Assembly (NCBI GenBank): GCA_009839745.1 | Contig: VXPE01000036.1 | Span: forward strand, 68,763 to 132,762 | Reading direction: 5' to 3' | DNA length: 64,000 nucleotides | Source: Candidatus Poribacteria bacterium | Lineage (GTDB): Bacteria > Poribacteria > WGA-4E > WGA-3G | Shown here: positions 1 through 10,018 of the stretch, in pieces | How positions within the stretch are numbered: position 1 is the first letter of the stretch | Layout of the letters: each line of letters opens with the position of its first letter | Translations under genes and position numbers: made by a program | Notes under the pieces: model-generated | What the model was told of the DNA's origin: nothing | The model's input: the letters and a program-made list of their open reading frames with translations, nothing else | Databases searched by the model: none

Positions 1-240
1 GAATTACTCGCTTATGCCGAAATTCCGGCGCAGGGTGCGTTCTGGGCACGTCTCACGGGTCGCGATGTATTAACTGAAAGTAGGTATGCCCTGCTCTTAT
101 TGCAGGGTATGGATGAACAGCATGCACTCCAACAATACGAACGGAAGTGGAATGGATCCAAAGGTTTTTCACAGAAATTGTTGGATGTGCCGTTGGAAAC
201 ATTGTCTATTTCAGAAGTCTACGATTCCAGAGAGTTGTAG
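1..240 (+). CDS. C-terminal end of an unidentified protein (5' end outside window)
   Basis: An open frame runs from the first base of the window to a TAG at 238-240, giving the last 79 residues of a protein that starts upstream. The piece is hydrophilic with a Leu-rich stretch (residues around 31-36), an acidic/aromatic tail and no recognisable motif. No Shine-Dalgarno plus start combination is visible inside it, so it reads as the end of a longer gene rather than a small gene of its own. The next gene begins 128 bases later with its own ribosome binding site. Function is not recognised. Confidence 0.55.
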   Translation, partial: ELLAYAEIPAQGAFWARLTGRDVLTESRYALLLLQGMDEQHALQQYERKWNGSKGFSQKLLDVPLETLSISEVYDSREL

Positions 241-368
241 ATAGGCGTTATTATAGTATAGTTTAAAGTCGATAATTAAATATCTTATCGAAAGCGTTTG
301 AAGTTAGTTTAGTATTTAATCTCGTGGGCGCGTTCCGAGCGTGCACGATGTAAACAAGGAGAATACGA

Positions 369-3300
369 ATGAACCCAAGGATTTTGGGCATTATTGGTGG
401 TCTCGCCTTAATAGTTGCACTCCTTTCACCTTTTATGATGGGTAGTTCCAAAAAGGTGGAGCAACTCTTCCAATCCGCTGAAGACCTATATGGACAGGCA
501 GATTATGAAGGCGCAATTGGAAAGTATACCGAGGCACTCGAAGAATCAACAAAGCGGGGTGTGAAAACCGAAGTCATTGACAAGGATTTCCCCACCCTCG
601 CCAATTATAAGATCGCGGTTAGCTACTCGCGTCTCGCTGAACAATCAGGCGATGTAAATCACTACGACACTGCGATCGAATACATTGAAAAGGTTGCTCC
701 GACGGCAACCATTCCCAAACATCAAGAGGGGTTAACCTACCTCTGGGGACACATCCTCTATCGGACAGAGCAATTTGAATTGGCGGAACCGAAGTTCACA
801 CAGCTCATTGAGAACTTCCCGAACAGCCTTTTCGTCGAAAACGCTTGGTACGCTATCGGGCAGTTGAACTATAAACTGCAGAACTACGAGGACTCCCGAC
901 AGGCATTTAAAGCGGTTCTTGATGGTTTCCCAAACTCCGATTTTAAAGATGATGCACAGCACCTGATCGCGCAATCGTTCCTCAATGAATCCAACTACGA
1001 GCAAGCGTATCAGGAATTCGATAAAATCGCTACAGAGGAATTCAAGAACTACCCGGATCTGCAAGCCGAAGCGATGTATAAAGCGGCTTATAGCTTGAAC
1101 CAACTCGGTAGAGATGATGAATCGATCGGTCGGTATACGAACTTCATCACGCAGTTCCCGGAAAGCCAATATGTCACGGCGGCATACTTCGATCAAGGTG
1201 CGATTTACGCTCGTCAGAAGGACTATGACAACGCGCGTGTGAACTACGAGTTGGCACTGCAAAACACTGCAGATCGCACACTTCAATCGGAAATTCAGTC
1301 TGCCATCGGACGTACCTATTTCGATCAAGGAGACTATGAAAACGCCATTGTTTCCTATCAGACCCTCCTTGAAGAATACCCGGAGAGCGACTTCATCGCG
1401 GAAGCGAAACTTGGTATTGCCGATAGCCATTTCCGCTTAGAGAATTGGAGTGAGGCAACCTCAGCGTATCAACGTGTTATTAATGAACACGAAGAAGCCA
1501 CCGATTTTATTCCCTACTGCTCCTATCAGATTGGGGAAGCTTACTACAAACTCGGCAGCGATCAAGTAAAGGCTGGGGACGCTGAAACCGGAATGGGAAC
1601 GCTTGAACTCGCGCTCCAATGGTATCAAAAAACGGTTGACGACTATCCGCAGGATCCAGTTGCTCCGCACGCGCTCTACGGCGCAATTTGGGCACTCAAC
1701 GATCTCGGACGCAAAGATGAGTTGGAAACAATCGCCCGCGAGTTTATCGAGAAGAACAAAAACGATAACGAGTTCGATATCCTCGCAGCTGAGGTTCAAC
1801 TCCGTTTCGCCGACATCAAACGGACTGAATTTAAACAGTACATTGAAGCAGCGGAAGAATATGCGAAATTGTGGGATTACCGTCCCCTACCGAAGTTCCA
1901 TCTCGTCAAGTTGATGGGTAAATTCTTTGAAGGACGTTCCTACTACGAAGCTGCCAAACCCGAAGGTTATCAGGAAGGCGATGCAGACGCGAACTTCAAC
2001 GCGGATTACCTTGGGAAGTCTGTTTCGGCGTATCAGGAAGCGATCGCCATGTTTACTGACGATGCCTTCCTCCCAGGGGTCGCCGAGGAACGTTACGATG
2101 ACTTCAGTGAGCGTATTGCTCAAGTGGAAGCGTGTATCATGAACGAAGCACTTTCTCATGAAATGCTTGGTGACTGGACGCAAGCACGCGACCGTTACGC
2201 ATCTATTCCTGAAACGAGTGAATACTACGAACGCGCACTCCTTCTCGTTGCAAACAGTCATGTCAAGGAAGGCGATAAAGAGGGTGCGATTAGTTACTAC
2301 AACAGTATTTTAGACAAGCTTGCCGATGCTGACAACCGTTCGTTGGCAGAGATTAAACTCGCTGACCTGCTTCGTGCAGAGGAACGGTTTGAAGAAGCCG
2401 CCGTTCAGTATCAAGCTGTGGTTGATGGGAATCCGACTGGTGAATACGCAGACGATGCGCTCTACCTCGTCGGACTTTGCTATTACCAAGCCGCTTCTGA
2501 AAATCCGGCACTCTTGGAATCCTCCGAAGCGGCGTTCAAACGGGTAATCGCCGACTATGCCGATAGTCCCAACGCTGTTGAAGCGTATTACGGCTTGGCA
2601 CTCGCCTATCGCGATGCGGCACAGAAACAGGACGATACGGAAAAATGGCCCCTCATCCTGCAACTCGCCGACGAAGCAAACGATAAATATGCATCCAGTG
2701 ACAATGAGCTCGTTCTCAAGACACTCGGACATATCGACTTGATTAAAGCCACTGCTATTGAAAACACCGGTGAAGAGGTCGATGTCGATGCGCTCGTGGC
2801 TTCGCTGAAGCGAATTGTTGATAACACAGGTGCGCCAGAAGAAGCTCGCAGCCGTTCGCAACTGAAGATCGGGCATACTTACTATAGTGCGAAACGCTAT
2901 GATGAAGCACTGGCGGAATATCTCCTCTTTGTGCAAACTTTCCCGAATAGTGAACTCGCACCGAACGCGCAGTATCAAGCAGCAGTCTGTCATTATCAGA
3001 TCGCGCAATCTGCGACGGATGCAGGTAGCAAGCAGTTGAGCCTGCAGAACGCTGTAAGTGCGGCGGAAAAAGTATCAACGCTGACAGAGGATGCGAACAA
3101 CCTCATCAGTGCTAACTACACTGCGGGTTTAGCGTTGCTCGGCCTTGAGGACAACAAAGGTGCTGCAGACGCATTCAAAGCGGTTACAGCATTAGAAGGA
3201 CAGACCGAAGACGAGGCGCGCAAGTCGCTTATTTTCCAAGCACACTCCCGGCTTGCTGAACTCAACGGAACTCTCGGCGACCACGCCGGATCGGTGCAAG

Positions 3301-5081
3301 AGTATCAATACATTATTGAGAACACCGAAGAGGCAGACATGAAGGGACGTTCCTACTTCGCAATGGCATTTGCACAAGAGGAGCAACTGAAAACTTATCA
3401 GGACGCATTGATGAGTTACCAGAACGCCATTGAGTTAGTAGAAGACGATCTCGTTAAAGCGCAATCCTACTATCGGATTGGTCTGATTTACCAAGACCAG
3501 TTGAAACAACCGTCTAAGGCGTTGGAAACCTTCCAAACCCTTATCGGAGAATATAGCGGTTCAGCCAACACAAATGTCGCCTCAATGGTAGCAGACGCTG
3601 GCATTCGTCGTTCAACCCTCTACGTTGAATTGGGACGCTTAGATGAAGCAATCACCGAAGCGGTTGAAGCCCTTGATCGGACGAAAGGGAACCCGAACGC
3701 GAGTGTGGCAGAGAAAGCCGCTGCGCAATATAACCTCGGTTTCCTCTACTCCGACAAAGCGCGTTCCCTCTTCTCCACAGAGGCAGGCACAGACCTGAAA
3801 CCCTACATTGACGCGAGTCGCAACGCCGCAGGGGCATTCTTCGAAGTCGCTTCGATCGCAGCACCGGTTGAAAAGGCGGACAAACAGACGGTCATCCCGT
3901 ATGTTCAGAATTCACTGTTCCAATCCGGTCAGATTTACTATTCTGTCGGTATTGGCGTGAAACTTCCGCAAGACCTCGTCAGTGCGCTGAGCCCGCTCAC
4001 GACGTTCGTGAGTTACGTCGATAAGGGACTCTTCCCGAAATCGGATGCACTCCGTAAGAACACGGAAACCGCACTGAACTATACAGCCGCTTCGAACTTT
4101 GAACTCGGACGGATGCAAGTAGGCATGGACGGAGAGATGTCTGAAAAAGCGGTCAGTTACTTCACTGCCGCTGGTGATGTCTTCCGTGATATGGTGCGTC
4201 GTTATCCGAGTGCTAACGATGCTGCTTTCTGGCAGTATCACGTCGGCGAATCCTACTACGCCGCGCAACAGTTTGAGAAAGCGATTACCGAATACGAGAA
4301 GGTGCGCACTGTGAATAAGACCCACAAGAGTGCTGCTGAATCGTTGTATGCTATCTCAACATGTGCGCAACTTCTCAGTGAAGCCGCTGAAAAGGCGGGC
4401 GATGAGGATGCAAAACAGCGCTGGTATGATCGACTCTTTGAGGCGAACGAAGTTCTCGCCGCTGAGTATCCGAACAGTCAGTACACTGCTGATGCGCTTA
4501 TTAATATTGGCAACAAGTACTACAACGCAGGCTCCGAAACTGAGCTGGAGCAAGCGGAACGGATCCGTCTCTATCAGATGGCGATAGAAAACTATCAGAA
4601 AGCGATCAATACGCCCGGTATCGGTGGGGAGTCAAAATCGACTGCCCAAGGCTATCTCAACGACACTGCGAACGCGCTTGCTTTCTACGAGTATGAAGTC
4701 GCAACGGATCTGCTGAATGAATCGAAACTCGCGAGGGGTGAAGAGCAGAAACCTGCTGTCGAAGCCGCCATTGCTGAGTATCAGAAGATCATTGAAGCAT
4801 ATCCGGGAACCAAGTATGCAGACCTCGGTCTCGTGCAGATTGGTGAGGCATACATGGTGTTAGCCGATAGCGACGATGCGTATTTCAACGATGCGTTGGA
4901 TTACTTCAACCGTTTATGGGCAAAATATGAAACAACGCCGCCTGTAGACACAAAGGTCAACCAGGCACTCACCTATGCAATCAGCCAAGTCCAGACGATT
5001 ATAAGCTACATGCAGTCGAATAATCTGGAAATTCGTGGTGGTGCTGGTGCCGGTGCTGGTGGCGGTGGTGGTGGTGAGTAA
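369..5081 (+). CDS. Giant TPR-repeat protein with N-terminal membrane anchor
   Basis: The 1570-residue product begins with a short basic stretch and one hydrophobic segment (about residues 5-25), which should act as an uncleaved signal anchor or signal peptide, so the repeat region is probably periplasmic. Almost all the rest is tandem helical repeats of TPR/outer-membrane-lipoprotein (BamD/YbgF) type, with recurring features such as Y-x-x-A, 'F-P-N-S' or 'Y-P-x-S' turns and G-x-x-Y-Y. The protein ends in an unusual Gly/Ala tail of about 14 residues. AAGGAG lies just upstream of the ATG at 369. A strong terminator follows at 5135, so the gene appears to be transcribed alone. TPR proteins of this kind scaffold protein complexes; the partner here is unknown. 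Family assignment is secure, function is not. Confidence 0.9.
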   Translation: MNPRILGIIGGLALIVALLSPFMMGSSKKVEQLFQSAEDLYGQADYEGAIGKYTEALEESTKRGVKTEVIDKDFPTLANYKIAVSYSRLAEQSGDVNHYDTAIEYIEKVAPTATIPKHQEGLTYLWGHILYRTEQFELAEPKFTQLIENFPNSLFVENAWYAIGQLNYKLQNYEDSRQAFKAVLDGFPNSDFKDDAQHLIAQSFLNESNYEQAYQEFDKIATEEFKNYPDLQAEAMYKAAYSLNQLGRDDESIGRYTNFITQFPESQYVTAAYFDQGAIYARQKDYDNARVNYELALQNTADRTLQSEIQSAIGRTYFDQGDYENAIVSYQTLLEEYPESDFIAEAKLGIADSHFRLENWSEATSAYQRVINEHEEATDFIPYCSYQIGEAYYKLGSDQVKAGDAETGMGTLELALQWYQKTVDDYPQDPVAPHALYGAIWALNDLGRKDELETIAREFIEKNKNDNEFDILAAEVQLRFADIKRTEFKQYIEAAEEYAKLWDYRPLPKFHLVKLMGKFFEGRSYYEAAKPEGYQEGDADANFNADYLGKSVSAYQEAIAMFTDDAFLPGVAEERYDDFSERIAQVEACIMNEALSHEMLGDWTQARDRYASIPETSEYYERALLLVANSHVKEGDKEGAISYYNSILDKLADADNRSLAEIKLADLLRAEERFEEAAVQYQAVVDGNPTGEYADDALYLVGLCYYQAASENPALLESSEAAFKRVIADYADSPNAVEAYYGLALAYRDAAQKQDDTEKWPLILQLADEANDKYASSDNELVLKTLGHIDLIKATAIENTGEEVDVDALVASLKRIVDNTGAPEEARSRSQLKIGHTYYSAKRYDEALAEYLLFVQTFPNSELAPNAQYQAAVCHYQIAQSATDAGSKQLSLQNAVSAAEKVSTLTEDANNLISANYTAGLALLGLEDNKGAADAFKAVTALEGQTEDEARKSLIFQAHSRLAELNGTLGDHAGSVQEYQYIIENTEEADMKGRSYFAMAFAQEEQLKTYQDALMSYQNAIELVEDDLVKAQSYYRIGLIYQDQLKQPSKALETFQTLIGEYSGSANTNVASMVADAGIRRSTLYVELGRLDEAITEAVEALDRTKGNPNASVAEKAAAQYNLGFLYSDKARSLFSTEAGTDLKPYIDASRNAAGAFFEVASIAAPVEKADKQTVIPYVQNSLFQSGQIYYSVGIGVKLPQDLVSALSPLTTFVSYVDKGLFPKSDALRKNTETALNYTAASNFELGRMQVGMDGEMSEKAVSYFTAAGDVFRDMVRRYPSANDAAFWQYHVGESYYAAQQFEKAITEYEKVRTVNKTHKSAAESLYAISTCAQLLSEAAEKAGDEDAKQRWYDRLFEANEVLAAEYPNSQYTADALINIGNKYYNAGSETELEQAERIRLYQMAIENYQKAINTPGIGGESKSTAQGYLNDTANALAFYEYEVATDLLNESKLARGEEQKPAVEAAIAEYQKIIEAYPGTKYADLGLVQIGEAYMVLADSDDAYFNDALDYFNRLWAKYETTPPVDTKVNQALTYAISQVQTIISYMQSNNLEIRGGAGAGAGGGGGGE

Positions 5082-5134
5082 TCACTACATCCTGTTCCTA
5101 TAGCCTTGCTCGCCTGAGCGGGGCTTCCCTGAAA

Positions 5135-5165
5135 GGAGGGTGCGGCATAGCACCCTCCCCTTTTT
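5135..5165 (+). terminator. Rho-independent terminator after the giant TPR gene
   Basis: A perfect 9-bp inverted repeat (GGAGGGTGC and GCACCCTCC, 5135-5143 with 5150-5158) closes a 6-base loop and is followed by CC and five T residues. It lies 54 bases past the TPR stop codon. Confidence 0.85.
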
Positions 5166-5206
5166 ATGACTTATTCCCCTAATTCTGAGAAATTGCGATT
5201 TAGACG

Positions 5207-6406
5207 ATGTCTAAGGAGCCTGCGAAAACAGTGTATGATGAATTAATAGTGTCACCGCGCGTGCTGCTCGGTCCGGGACCGAGTGAAGCCAATGCGCGGG
5301 TTCTTAAAGCGATGACAACCCCGATGTTGGGGTATTTAGATACCGAATTTGTCCAGGTGATGGATGACACGGTTGGCTTACTCCGCCGAGTCTTTGGCAC
5401 TGAAAATAGGCTGACGCTCCCGGTCTCCGGCACGGGTACCGCCGGAATGGAAGCAGCGCTTGCTAATGTTGTTGAACCCGGTGATGGTGTCGTTGTTGGT
5501 GTCAAAGGGTATTTCGGCGAGCGAATAGCCGATATCGCCGCTCGGTGCGGCGGCGTGGTGACAAGGGTAGAAGCGGAATGGGGTACACATATCCCTGCCG
5601 AAAAAATCGCTGAAGCGGTTGCGAAAGTGTCTACCCCAAAACTGGTTGCGTTGGTACACGGGGAGACCTCTACCGGTATCCTGCAACCCCTGAAAGATGC
5701 CGTTGAGATTGCTCACCAAAGCGGTGCCCTTTTCCTCGCAGACTGTGTGACCAGTCTCGGAGGACAACCTGTAGATATAGATGCTCTCGGTATTGACATT
5801 GCGTATAGTTGTACCCAAAAATGTCTCGCCGGTCCGCCCGGACTCTCACCTATCAGTTTTAGTGATCGTGCCGTTGAGGTCATTCGGAACCGAAAAACAT
5901 CTATCCAGAGTTTCTATCTCGATATGACGCTCCTCGAAAACTATTGGCACGGCGAGCAGCGGAGTTATCATCACACTGTTTCGATATCCCTTATCTATGC
6001 CTTGCGGGAAGCATTGCGTGTTGTCTTGGAAGAGGGGTTGGATGCCCGCTACAAACGGCATGTGCACAATGCCCGCGCACTTCTCGCGGGGGCAAAAGCG
6101 ATCGGTCTGCAACCTGCAGCCGAAGAGGGCTACCGCGCCCCAATGCTCACTACCTTAAGCATTCCTGACGGTATTGACGATGTGACGATTCGGAAACGCC
6201 TCATCTCGGACTACGGCATAGAAATCGGTGCGGGCTTGGGTGTCTTTGCTGGAAAGGCGTGGCGAATTGGGCTGATGGGTGAATCTTCAAACGAACGGAA
6301 TGTTATGCTCGTCCTGAGTGCGTTAGAGAAACTTCTCATTGAGTCGGGACATAACGTGGAGCGTGGTGTAGCTGTTCACGCCGCTGCACAAGTCTATTCG
6401 GGATAA
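5207..6406 (+). CDS. Class V aminotransferase, alanine-glyoxylate / serine-glyoxylate type
   Basis: This is a PLP-dependent fold-type I aminotransferase of the AGXT/serine-pyruvate group, which transfers the amino group of alanine or serine to glyoxylate. The family N-terminal signature L-L-G-P-G-P-S is at residues 20-26, S-G-T-G-T-A-G-M-E-A-A follows near residue 74, and the Schiff-base lysine lies in S-C-T-Q-K-C-L-A-G-P-P-G-L-S. The length of 399 residues is normal. No Shine-Dalgarno precedes the ATG at 5207; an AAGGAG at 5213-5218 sits 12 bases before an in-frame GTG at 5231, which is a possible alternative start. The gene ends tail to tail with guaA, the two stop codons abutting without a spacer. 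The exact amino donor cannot be told from sequence. Confidence 0.88.
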   Translation: MSKEPAKTVYDELIVSPRVLLGPGPSEANARVLKAMTTPMLGYLDTEFVQVMDDTVGLLRRVFGTENRLTLPVSGTGTAGMEAALANVVEPGDGVVVGVKGYFGERIADIAARCGGVVTRVEAEWGTHIPAEKIAEAVAKVSTPKLVALVHGETSTGILQPLKDAVEIAHQSGALFLADCVTSLGGQPVDIDALGIDIAYSCTQKCLAGPPGLSPISFSDRAVEVIRNRKTSIQSFYLDMTLLENYWHGEQRSYHHTVSISLIYALREALRVVLEEGLDARYKRHVHNARALLAGAKAIGLQPAAEEGYRAPMLTTLSIPDGIDDVTIRKRLISDYGIEIGAGLGVFAGKAWRIGLMGESSNERNVMLVLSALEKLLIESGHNVERGVAVHAAAQVYSG

Positions 6407-7984
6407 CTATTCCCATTCAATCGTGCTGGGTGGTTTTGAACTAATATCGTAGACGACACGGTTGATGCCCTGCACTTCATTGATGATACGGTTGGAGATT
6501 TTGGCGAGCACATCGGTCGGTATGCGCGCCCAGTCCGCCGTCATTGCATCACTACTCGTGACGGCGCGGAGTGCGACTGTGTTTTCATACGTCCGCGCGT
6601 CGCCCATCACGCCAACACTTTTGACGGGCAAAAGAACAACCAAAGCCTGCCAAATGTCGTCGTACAACCCCGCTTTCTTGATTTCAGCGATAAAGATAGC
6701 ATCTGCTGAACGGAGCACTTCTAAACGTTCGTGCGTAACCTCGCCCAGAATGCGGACAGCAAGTCCTGGTCCAGGAAATGGGTGTCGCCCAAGGACCTGC
6801 GCTGGCACGTTTAGTTCTGCTCCAACCGCCCGCACCTCGTCCTTGAAAAGCTCCCTGAAAGGTTCAAGCAGTTCAAACGGCATGTCGGATGGAAGCCCGC
6901 CGACATTATGGTGGGTTTTAATTGTAGCGGACGGTCCCTTCACAGAGATACTCTCTATAACGTCGGGATAGAGAGTACCTTGCGCGAGAAATCGGAAGCG
7001 GTGTCCTAATTCTTGCACCGTTGCTTTGAAAGTTTCGATGAACTGTGCCCCAATCACCTTTCGCTTCTTTTCTGGATCCGTCACTCCCGCCAAACCGTTA
7101 AGAAACGGCTCCACCGCGTCAACAATGACGAGAGGAATTCCGAGTTGCTCACAGGTTTTGAGCACTTCAGCGGCTTCGTTTTTCCGGAGGAGACCATTGT
7201 CAACAAATACGGGTACAAGTGCGTCTCCAATCGCCTGATGTAAAAGCGTCGCCAGCACCATTGAATCAATACCTCCGCTAACAGCACATAGGACGCGTTC
7301 ATTTCCGACTCGCTCCTGTATTTGTGTTGTGGCACGGGCGATGAAGGCACGCATTGTCCAAGCGTTACGACATCCACAGATGCGCCGCGTGAAATTCCCC
7401 AAAATCTGATCGGCATCCTCGGTATGTTCAACCTCAGGATGGAATTGCAATCCGTAAAACGCGCGTGCGGGATCCGCCATAGCAGCGATGGGAGCGTTCT
7501 GTGTTTGTGCGATTGTCTGGAATCCAACGGGAGGTGCCTCAATACGATCACCGTGGCTCATCCAAGCAGAAAACCGTGAGGAAAGTCCTGCGAAGAGTGG
7601 ATCGGTGGCGTCAAGCACCTGGAGGGGTGCGTGCCCGTATTCTCGTTGTGTCGCTGGATGGACCTTTCCACCTGCCAACAGGGCCGCCATGAGTTGCATA
7701 CCATAACAGATACCCAATATGGGGGTTTCCAACTCGAAGAGTTTTGGATCAATTTTTGGGGCATCAGCCTCGTAGACGCTTGCGGGTCCGCCGCTGAGAA
7801 TAATTCCCTTTGGGGCAATGGCTTCTATCTGCGAAAGAGGTAGCGTGTGTGGATAAATTTCGCAGTAGATGTTTTGCTCACGGATGCGTCGGGCAATAAG
7901 CTGCGTGTACTGCGACCCGAAATCCAAAATGAGGATAGTCTCTTGCTGTGTGGATGCTGTGTTTGTGTCGTTGGTGTTCGTCAT
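6407..7984 (-). CDS. guaA: GMP synthase (glutamine-hydrolysing)
   Basis: GuaA converts XMP to GMP with ATP and glutamine in cytosolic purine synthesis. The N-terminal class I glutamine amidotransferase domain starts [10 protein letters not shown] and carries the catalytic Cys in G-I-C-Y-G-M-Q and the His/Glu in F-H-P-E-V. The ATP-pyrophosphatase P-loop S-G-G-I-D-S follows, and the C-terminal dimerisation domain ends with the typical [10 protein letters not shown] chose the ATG at 7984 (525 residues); the frame stays open to an ATG at 8092, but that would add 36 residues overlapping the upstream small gene and is unlike other GuaA proteins. The upstream gene stops 13 bases earlier, so co-transcription is likely. 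Confidence 0.96.
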   Translation of the reverse strand: MTNTNDTNTASTQQETILILDFGSQYTQLIARRIREQNIYCEIYPHTLPLSQIEAIAPKGIILSGGPASVYEADAPKIDPKLFELETPILGICYGMQLMAALLAGGKVHPATQREYGHAPLQVLDATDPLFAGLSSRFSAWMSHGDRIEAPPVGFQTIAQTQNAPIAAMADPARAFYGLQFHPEVEHTEDADQILGNFTRRICGCRNAWTMRAFIARATTQIQERVGNERVLCAVSGGIDSMVLATLLHQAIGDALVPVFVDNGLLRKNEAAEVLKTCEQLGIPLVIVDAVEPFLNGLAGVTDPEKKRKVIGAQFIETFKATVQELGHRFRFLAQGTLYPDVIESISVKGPSATIKTHHNVGGLPSDMPFELLEPFRELFKDEVRAVGAELNVPAQVLGRHPFPGPGLAVRILGEVTHERLEVLRSADAIFIAEIKKAGLYDDIWQALVVLLPVKSVGVMGDARTYENTVALRAVTSSDAMTADWARIPTDVLAKISNRIINEVQGINRVVYDISSKPPSTIEWE

Positions 7985-7997
7985 AGACTTGCGACTT

Positions 7998-8288
7998 TCA
8001 CTGAAAATAAGGGACGGTTTCGCAATCAATAATGTCCCCTGTCTGCGGCTCGAAAATCGCGCCGTATGCGCCAGGAGGCGCGAAGTCGACATCAGTTGAC
8101 ATAGCCAAACCGGTGTTCGCGTCTTCTAAGTAGTAGCACCCGCAGTGCGGATGTCCCGGCGTATTGATGGACCGCAGATGGTAACAGTGGTTGTGGAACT
8201 GAATTGTATTCCCATAAATGATAATATATCTATCTCCAAACAGGCTCATCGCGACCTGATTGACGAGATAAGGGTCTTTGTGTTGCAC
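7998..8288 (-). CDS. Small His/Cys-containing protein of unknown function
   Basis: This 96-residue frame lies between the OmpA-like gene (its stop is 6 bases upstream) and guaA (ATG 13 bases downstream), which fits a three-gene operon. It has a cluster of possible metal ligands, H-N-H-C-Y-H and later G-H-P-H-C-G-C-Y-Y, and no signal peptide or membrane segment. The first start is a GTG at 8288 without a clear ribosome binding site; an ATG at 8249 (83 residues, keeping all Cys/His residues) is an equally possible start. I do not recognise the family. The alternative that it is a chance frame is weakened by the protein-like composition and the tight spacing. Confidence 0.55.
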   Translation of the reverse strand: MQHKDPYLVNQVAMSLFGDRYIIIYGNTIQFHNHCYHLRSINTPGHPHCGCYYLEDANTGLAMSTDVDFAPPGAYGAIFEPQTGDIIDCETVPYFQ

Positions 8289-8294
8289 GAGTTT

Positions 8295-9938
8295 TTAGTT
8301 TGTCTTGACAATTATATCAATTCTACGGTTCTGTTCCTCTTTGTTGGGACCGGCTTCGATAAGAGGCGCGGTTTCTCCCAAGCCTACAGCGGTGAGGCGT
8401 TCTGGGTTGACGCGTTCTTCAACGAGGGACCTCTTGATTGCGTCTGCACGCCCCATACTTACATTTCGATTGACGTTCGCATTTCCCAAGGCACTTGTGT
8501 GTACCTCGATTCGAATCGGATAACTGCTGAAACTATCCCGACGTAAGACTTTTGCGAGTTGCTCAAACGTCGCGAAAAATTCTCTTTGAAGTTGGATGCT
8601 GCCGTGGGCAAACACGTTTCCTCTGATACGGATGAGGACACTATCGCTCTGCTCTATAACGGTAGCTTTAGGGATTCGCTTTGCTGCGTTTAGTAAATCT
8701 GACTTCGCCGATGTTATTCGTTGTGCGTTTGCAACGGCGCGTTCCAGATAATCACCGCCCTCCGCGGAAGCTGCGACAGCCGTCTCATATTCCTTGTCTG
8801 CTAATGCGGTTTTTGCCTTTGTATACGCCGTATTGGCAAGTTCATAGAGTCGTGCTTCTAACTGTGGGACCTGTGTCTTTGCTTGTGCTGCGAGATTTCG
8901 TTTCAGTACATCAACCGCTTGTTGTGCTCCCGCTGCCCGCCGATCTAACTCTCTCTGTGCGCGTTGTCTAAATTCCGCCGCTTCCGAGATTACGACTGTC
9001 TCATCGGCGGTTTGTTGCGCCTGTTGCGCAAATTGTTGTGCTTGCTCGTAGCGATGGGTGGCTAATTCCTGCTTTGCACGTTTCAATTGTGCTGTTGCCT
9101 TTTGGAATTGCTCTGTTGCGTGTTGGTTGGCATTGAGATATTGCGCACGCTGAATGATTACTTCCGCCTTCGTGATTGCGATATGCGCGCTTGTCCTCGC
9201 TACTGCGTCTTCCTCCTGTTTTTCCTGCGCTAACTGGTAAAGGTTGTCGGCGAGTTTCTGTGCATCCGAGATAGCATCCGCTGCTTCAACGAACGCCTCT
9301 TGCTCAATAAGGTTCACTATCGAAGCGATTGATGCTTGGGCACGTTCGTAGCCTGCAGTTGTTTCGATCGCTGGATAGGTGTATTGTGAAACACTAACGA
9401 GTGATTCTACACTTGTGAGCGACAGGCGAAGTTCCGTCTGATGTAGCGATGTTTTTAAATGCGCGAGTTCCGTCGAAAGCTGCTCTGTTTGCAGTTGCCC
9501 CTTGTCTCGAGCGCTCAACGCACGGGCGAGTTGTTCCTCAAGGATCGCCTCACGGATACGGGCGATTTCGAGTTCGTGCTCGTGTGCCTTTATAATTTGT
9601 TGGTATATCTGTTCTCGGAGGGCAACGACTTTTTGTCGAGCGCGATGCTGCCGTGCCTTTGCGCTGGCGATCTGCGCAACCAATTCTGCCTGATACGCAA
9701 ATTCAGCACTTTGGGGGATGTCTCCCTTTTCTCGCGAGTTCCGAGCGAAATTCAGAAGTTTCACTGCCCGCCCGAATTCCTCTGGCACCAGAGGTTCAGC
9801 ATCCAATGCGGCTGCATCATTGATCGCCTGCTGCGCGTCTTGGAATTGTGTCGCAAGTATGACTTCATCGATCTCTGGTGCAGGGCATCCAGATACGATA
9901 AAGCATGTAACCAAAAGTAGCAATCCGTAATATTTCAT
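8295..9938 (-). CDS. OmpA-family peptidoglycan-binding lipoprotein with long helical DUF4398-like region
   Basis: The 547-residue protein starts with a lipoprotein signal (hydrophobic core then V-S-G-C), giving a lipid-modified Cys near residue 18. The next ~400 residues are Ala/Gln/Glu-rich helix, in places heptad-like, with DUF4398-type units built around 'A...A..L..A' and 'A..f..A'. The last ~110 residues are an OmpA C-terminal domain: I-R-I-E-V-H-T, then the N-R-x-x-S-x-x-R-A-D peptidoglycan-binding helix and the closing N-R-R-I-D-I-I-V. It should anchor the outer membrane to the cell wall through a long helical arm. The next gene upstream encodes a shorter lipoprotein with the same kind of DUF4398 region, so the two probably act together. 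Confidence 0.88.
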   Translation of the reverse strand: MKYYGLLLLVTCFIVSGCPAPEIDEVILATQFQDAQQAINDAAALDAEPLVPEEFGRAVKLLNFARNSREKGDIPQSAEFAYQAELVAQIASAKARQHRARQKVVALREQIYQQIIKAHEHELEIARIREAILEEQLARALSARDKGQLQTEQLSTELAHLKTSLHQTELRLSLTSVESLVSVSQYTYPAIETTAGYERAQASIASIVNLIEQEAFVEAADAISDAQKLADNLYQLAQEKQEEDAVARTSAHIAITKAEVIIQRAQYLNANQHATEQFQKATAQLKRAKQELATHRYEQAQQFAQQAQQTADETVVISEAAEFRQRAQRELDRRAAGAQQAVDVLKRNLAAQAKTQVPQLEARLYELANTAYTKAKTALADKEYETAVAASAEGGDYLERAVANAQRITSAKSDLLNAAKRIPKATVIEQSDSVLIRIRGNVFAHGSIQLQREFFATFEQLAKVLRRDSFSSYPIRIEVHTSALGNANVNRNVSMGRADAIKRSLVEERVNPERLTAVGLGETAPLIEAGPNKEEQNRRIDIIVKTN

Positions 9939-9945
9939 CTTTATA

Positions 9946-9970
9946 GTTGTCAGTTGTCAGTTATCGGTTA
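9946..9970. repeat. Dispersed short repeat containing TTGTCAGTTATC
   Basis: This 25-base stretch contains GTTGTCAGTTGTCAGTTATC. Nearly the same sequence recurs on the opposite strand at 44512-44537, again directly in front of a gene (here the OmpA-like gene, there the squalene-cyclase-repeat gene). It looks like an intergenic dispersed repeat; the internal GTTGTCA doubling is visible in both copies. Confidence 0.6.
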
Positions 9971-10018
9971 AGGTCGCATATCCATCGAGTCGTTCTATAG
10001 TTACAACACTTGATTCTC

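Noticed and set aside
732-1430. Long antisense frames opposite the giant TPR gene (also around 2310-3008)
   Set aside because: They have no Shine-Dalgarno, no family similarity, and mirror the codon pattern of the plus-strand gene.
7985-8092. N-terminal extension of GuaA
   Set aside because: It overlaps the small upstream gene, has no ribosome binding site and is not found in GuaA proteins.
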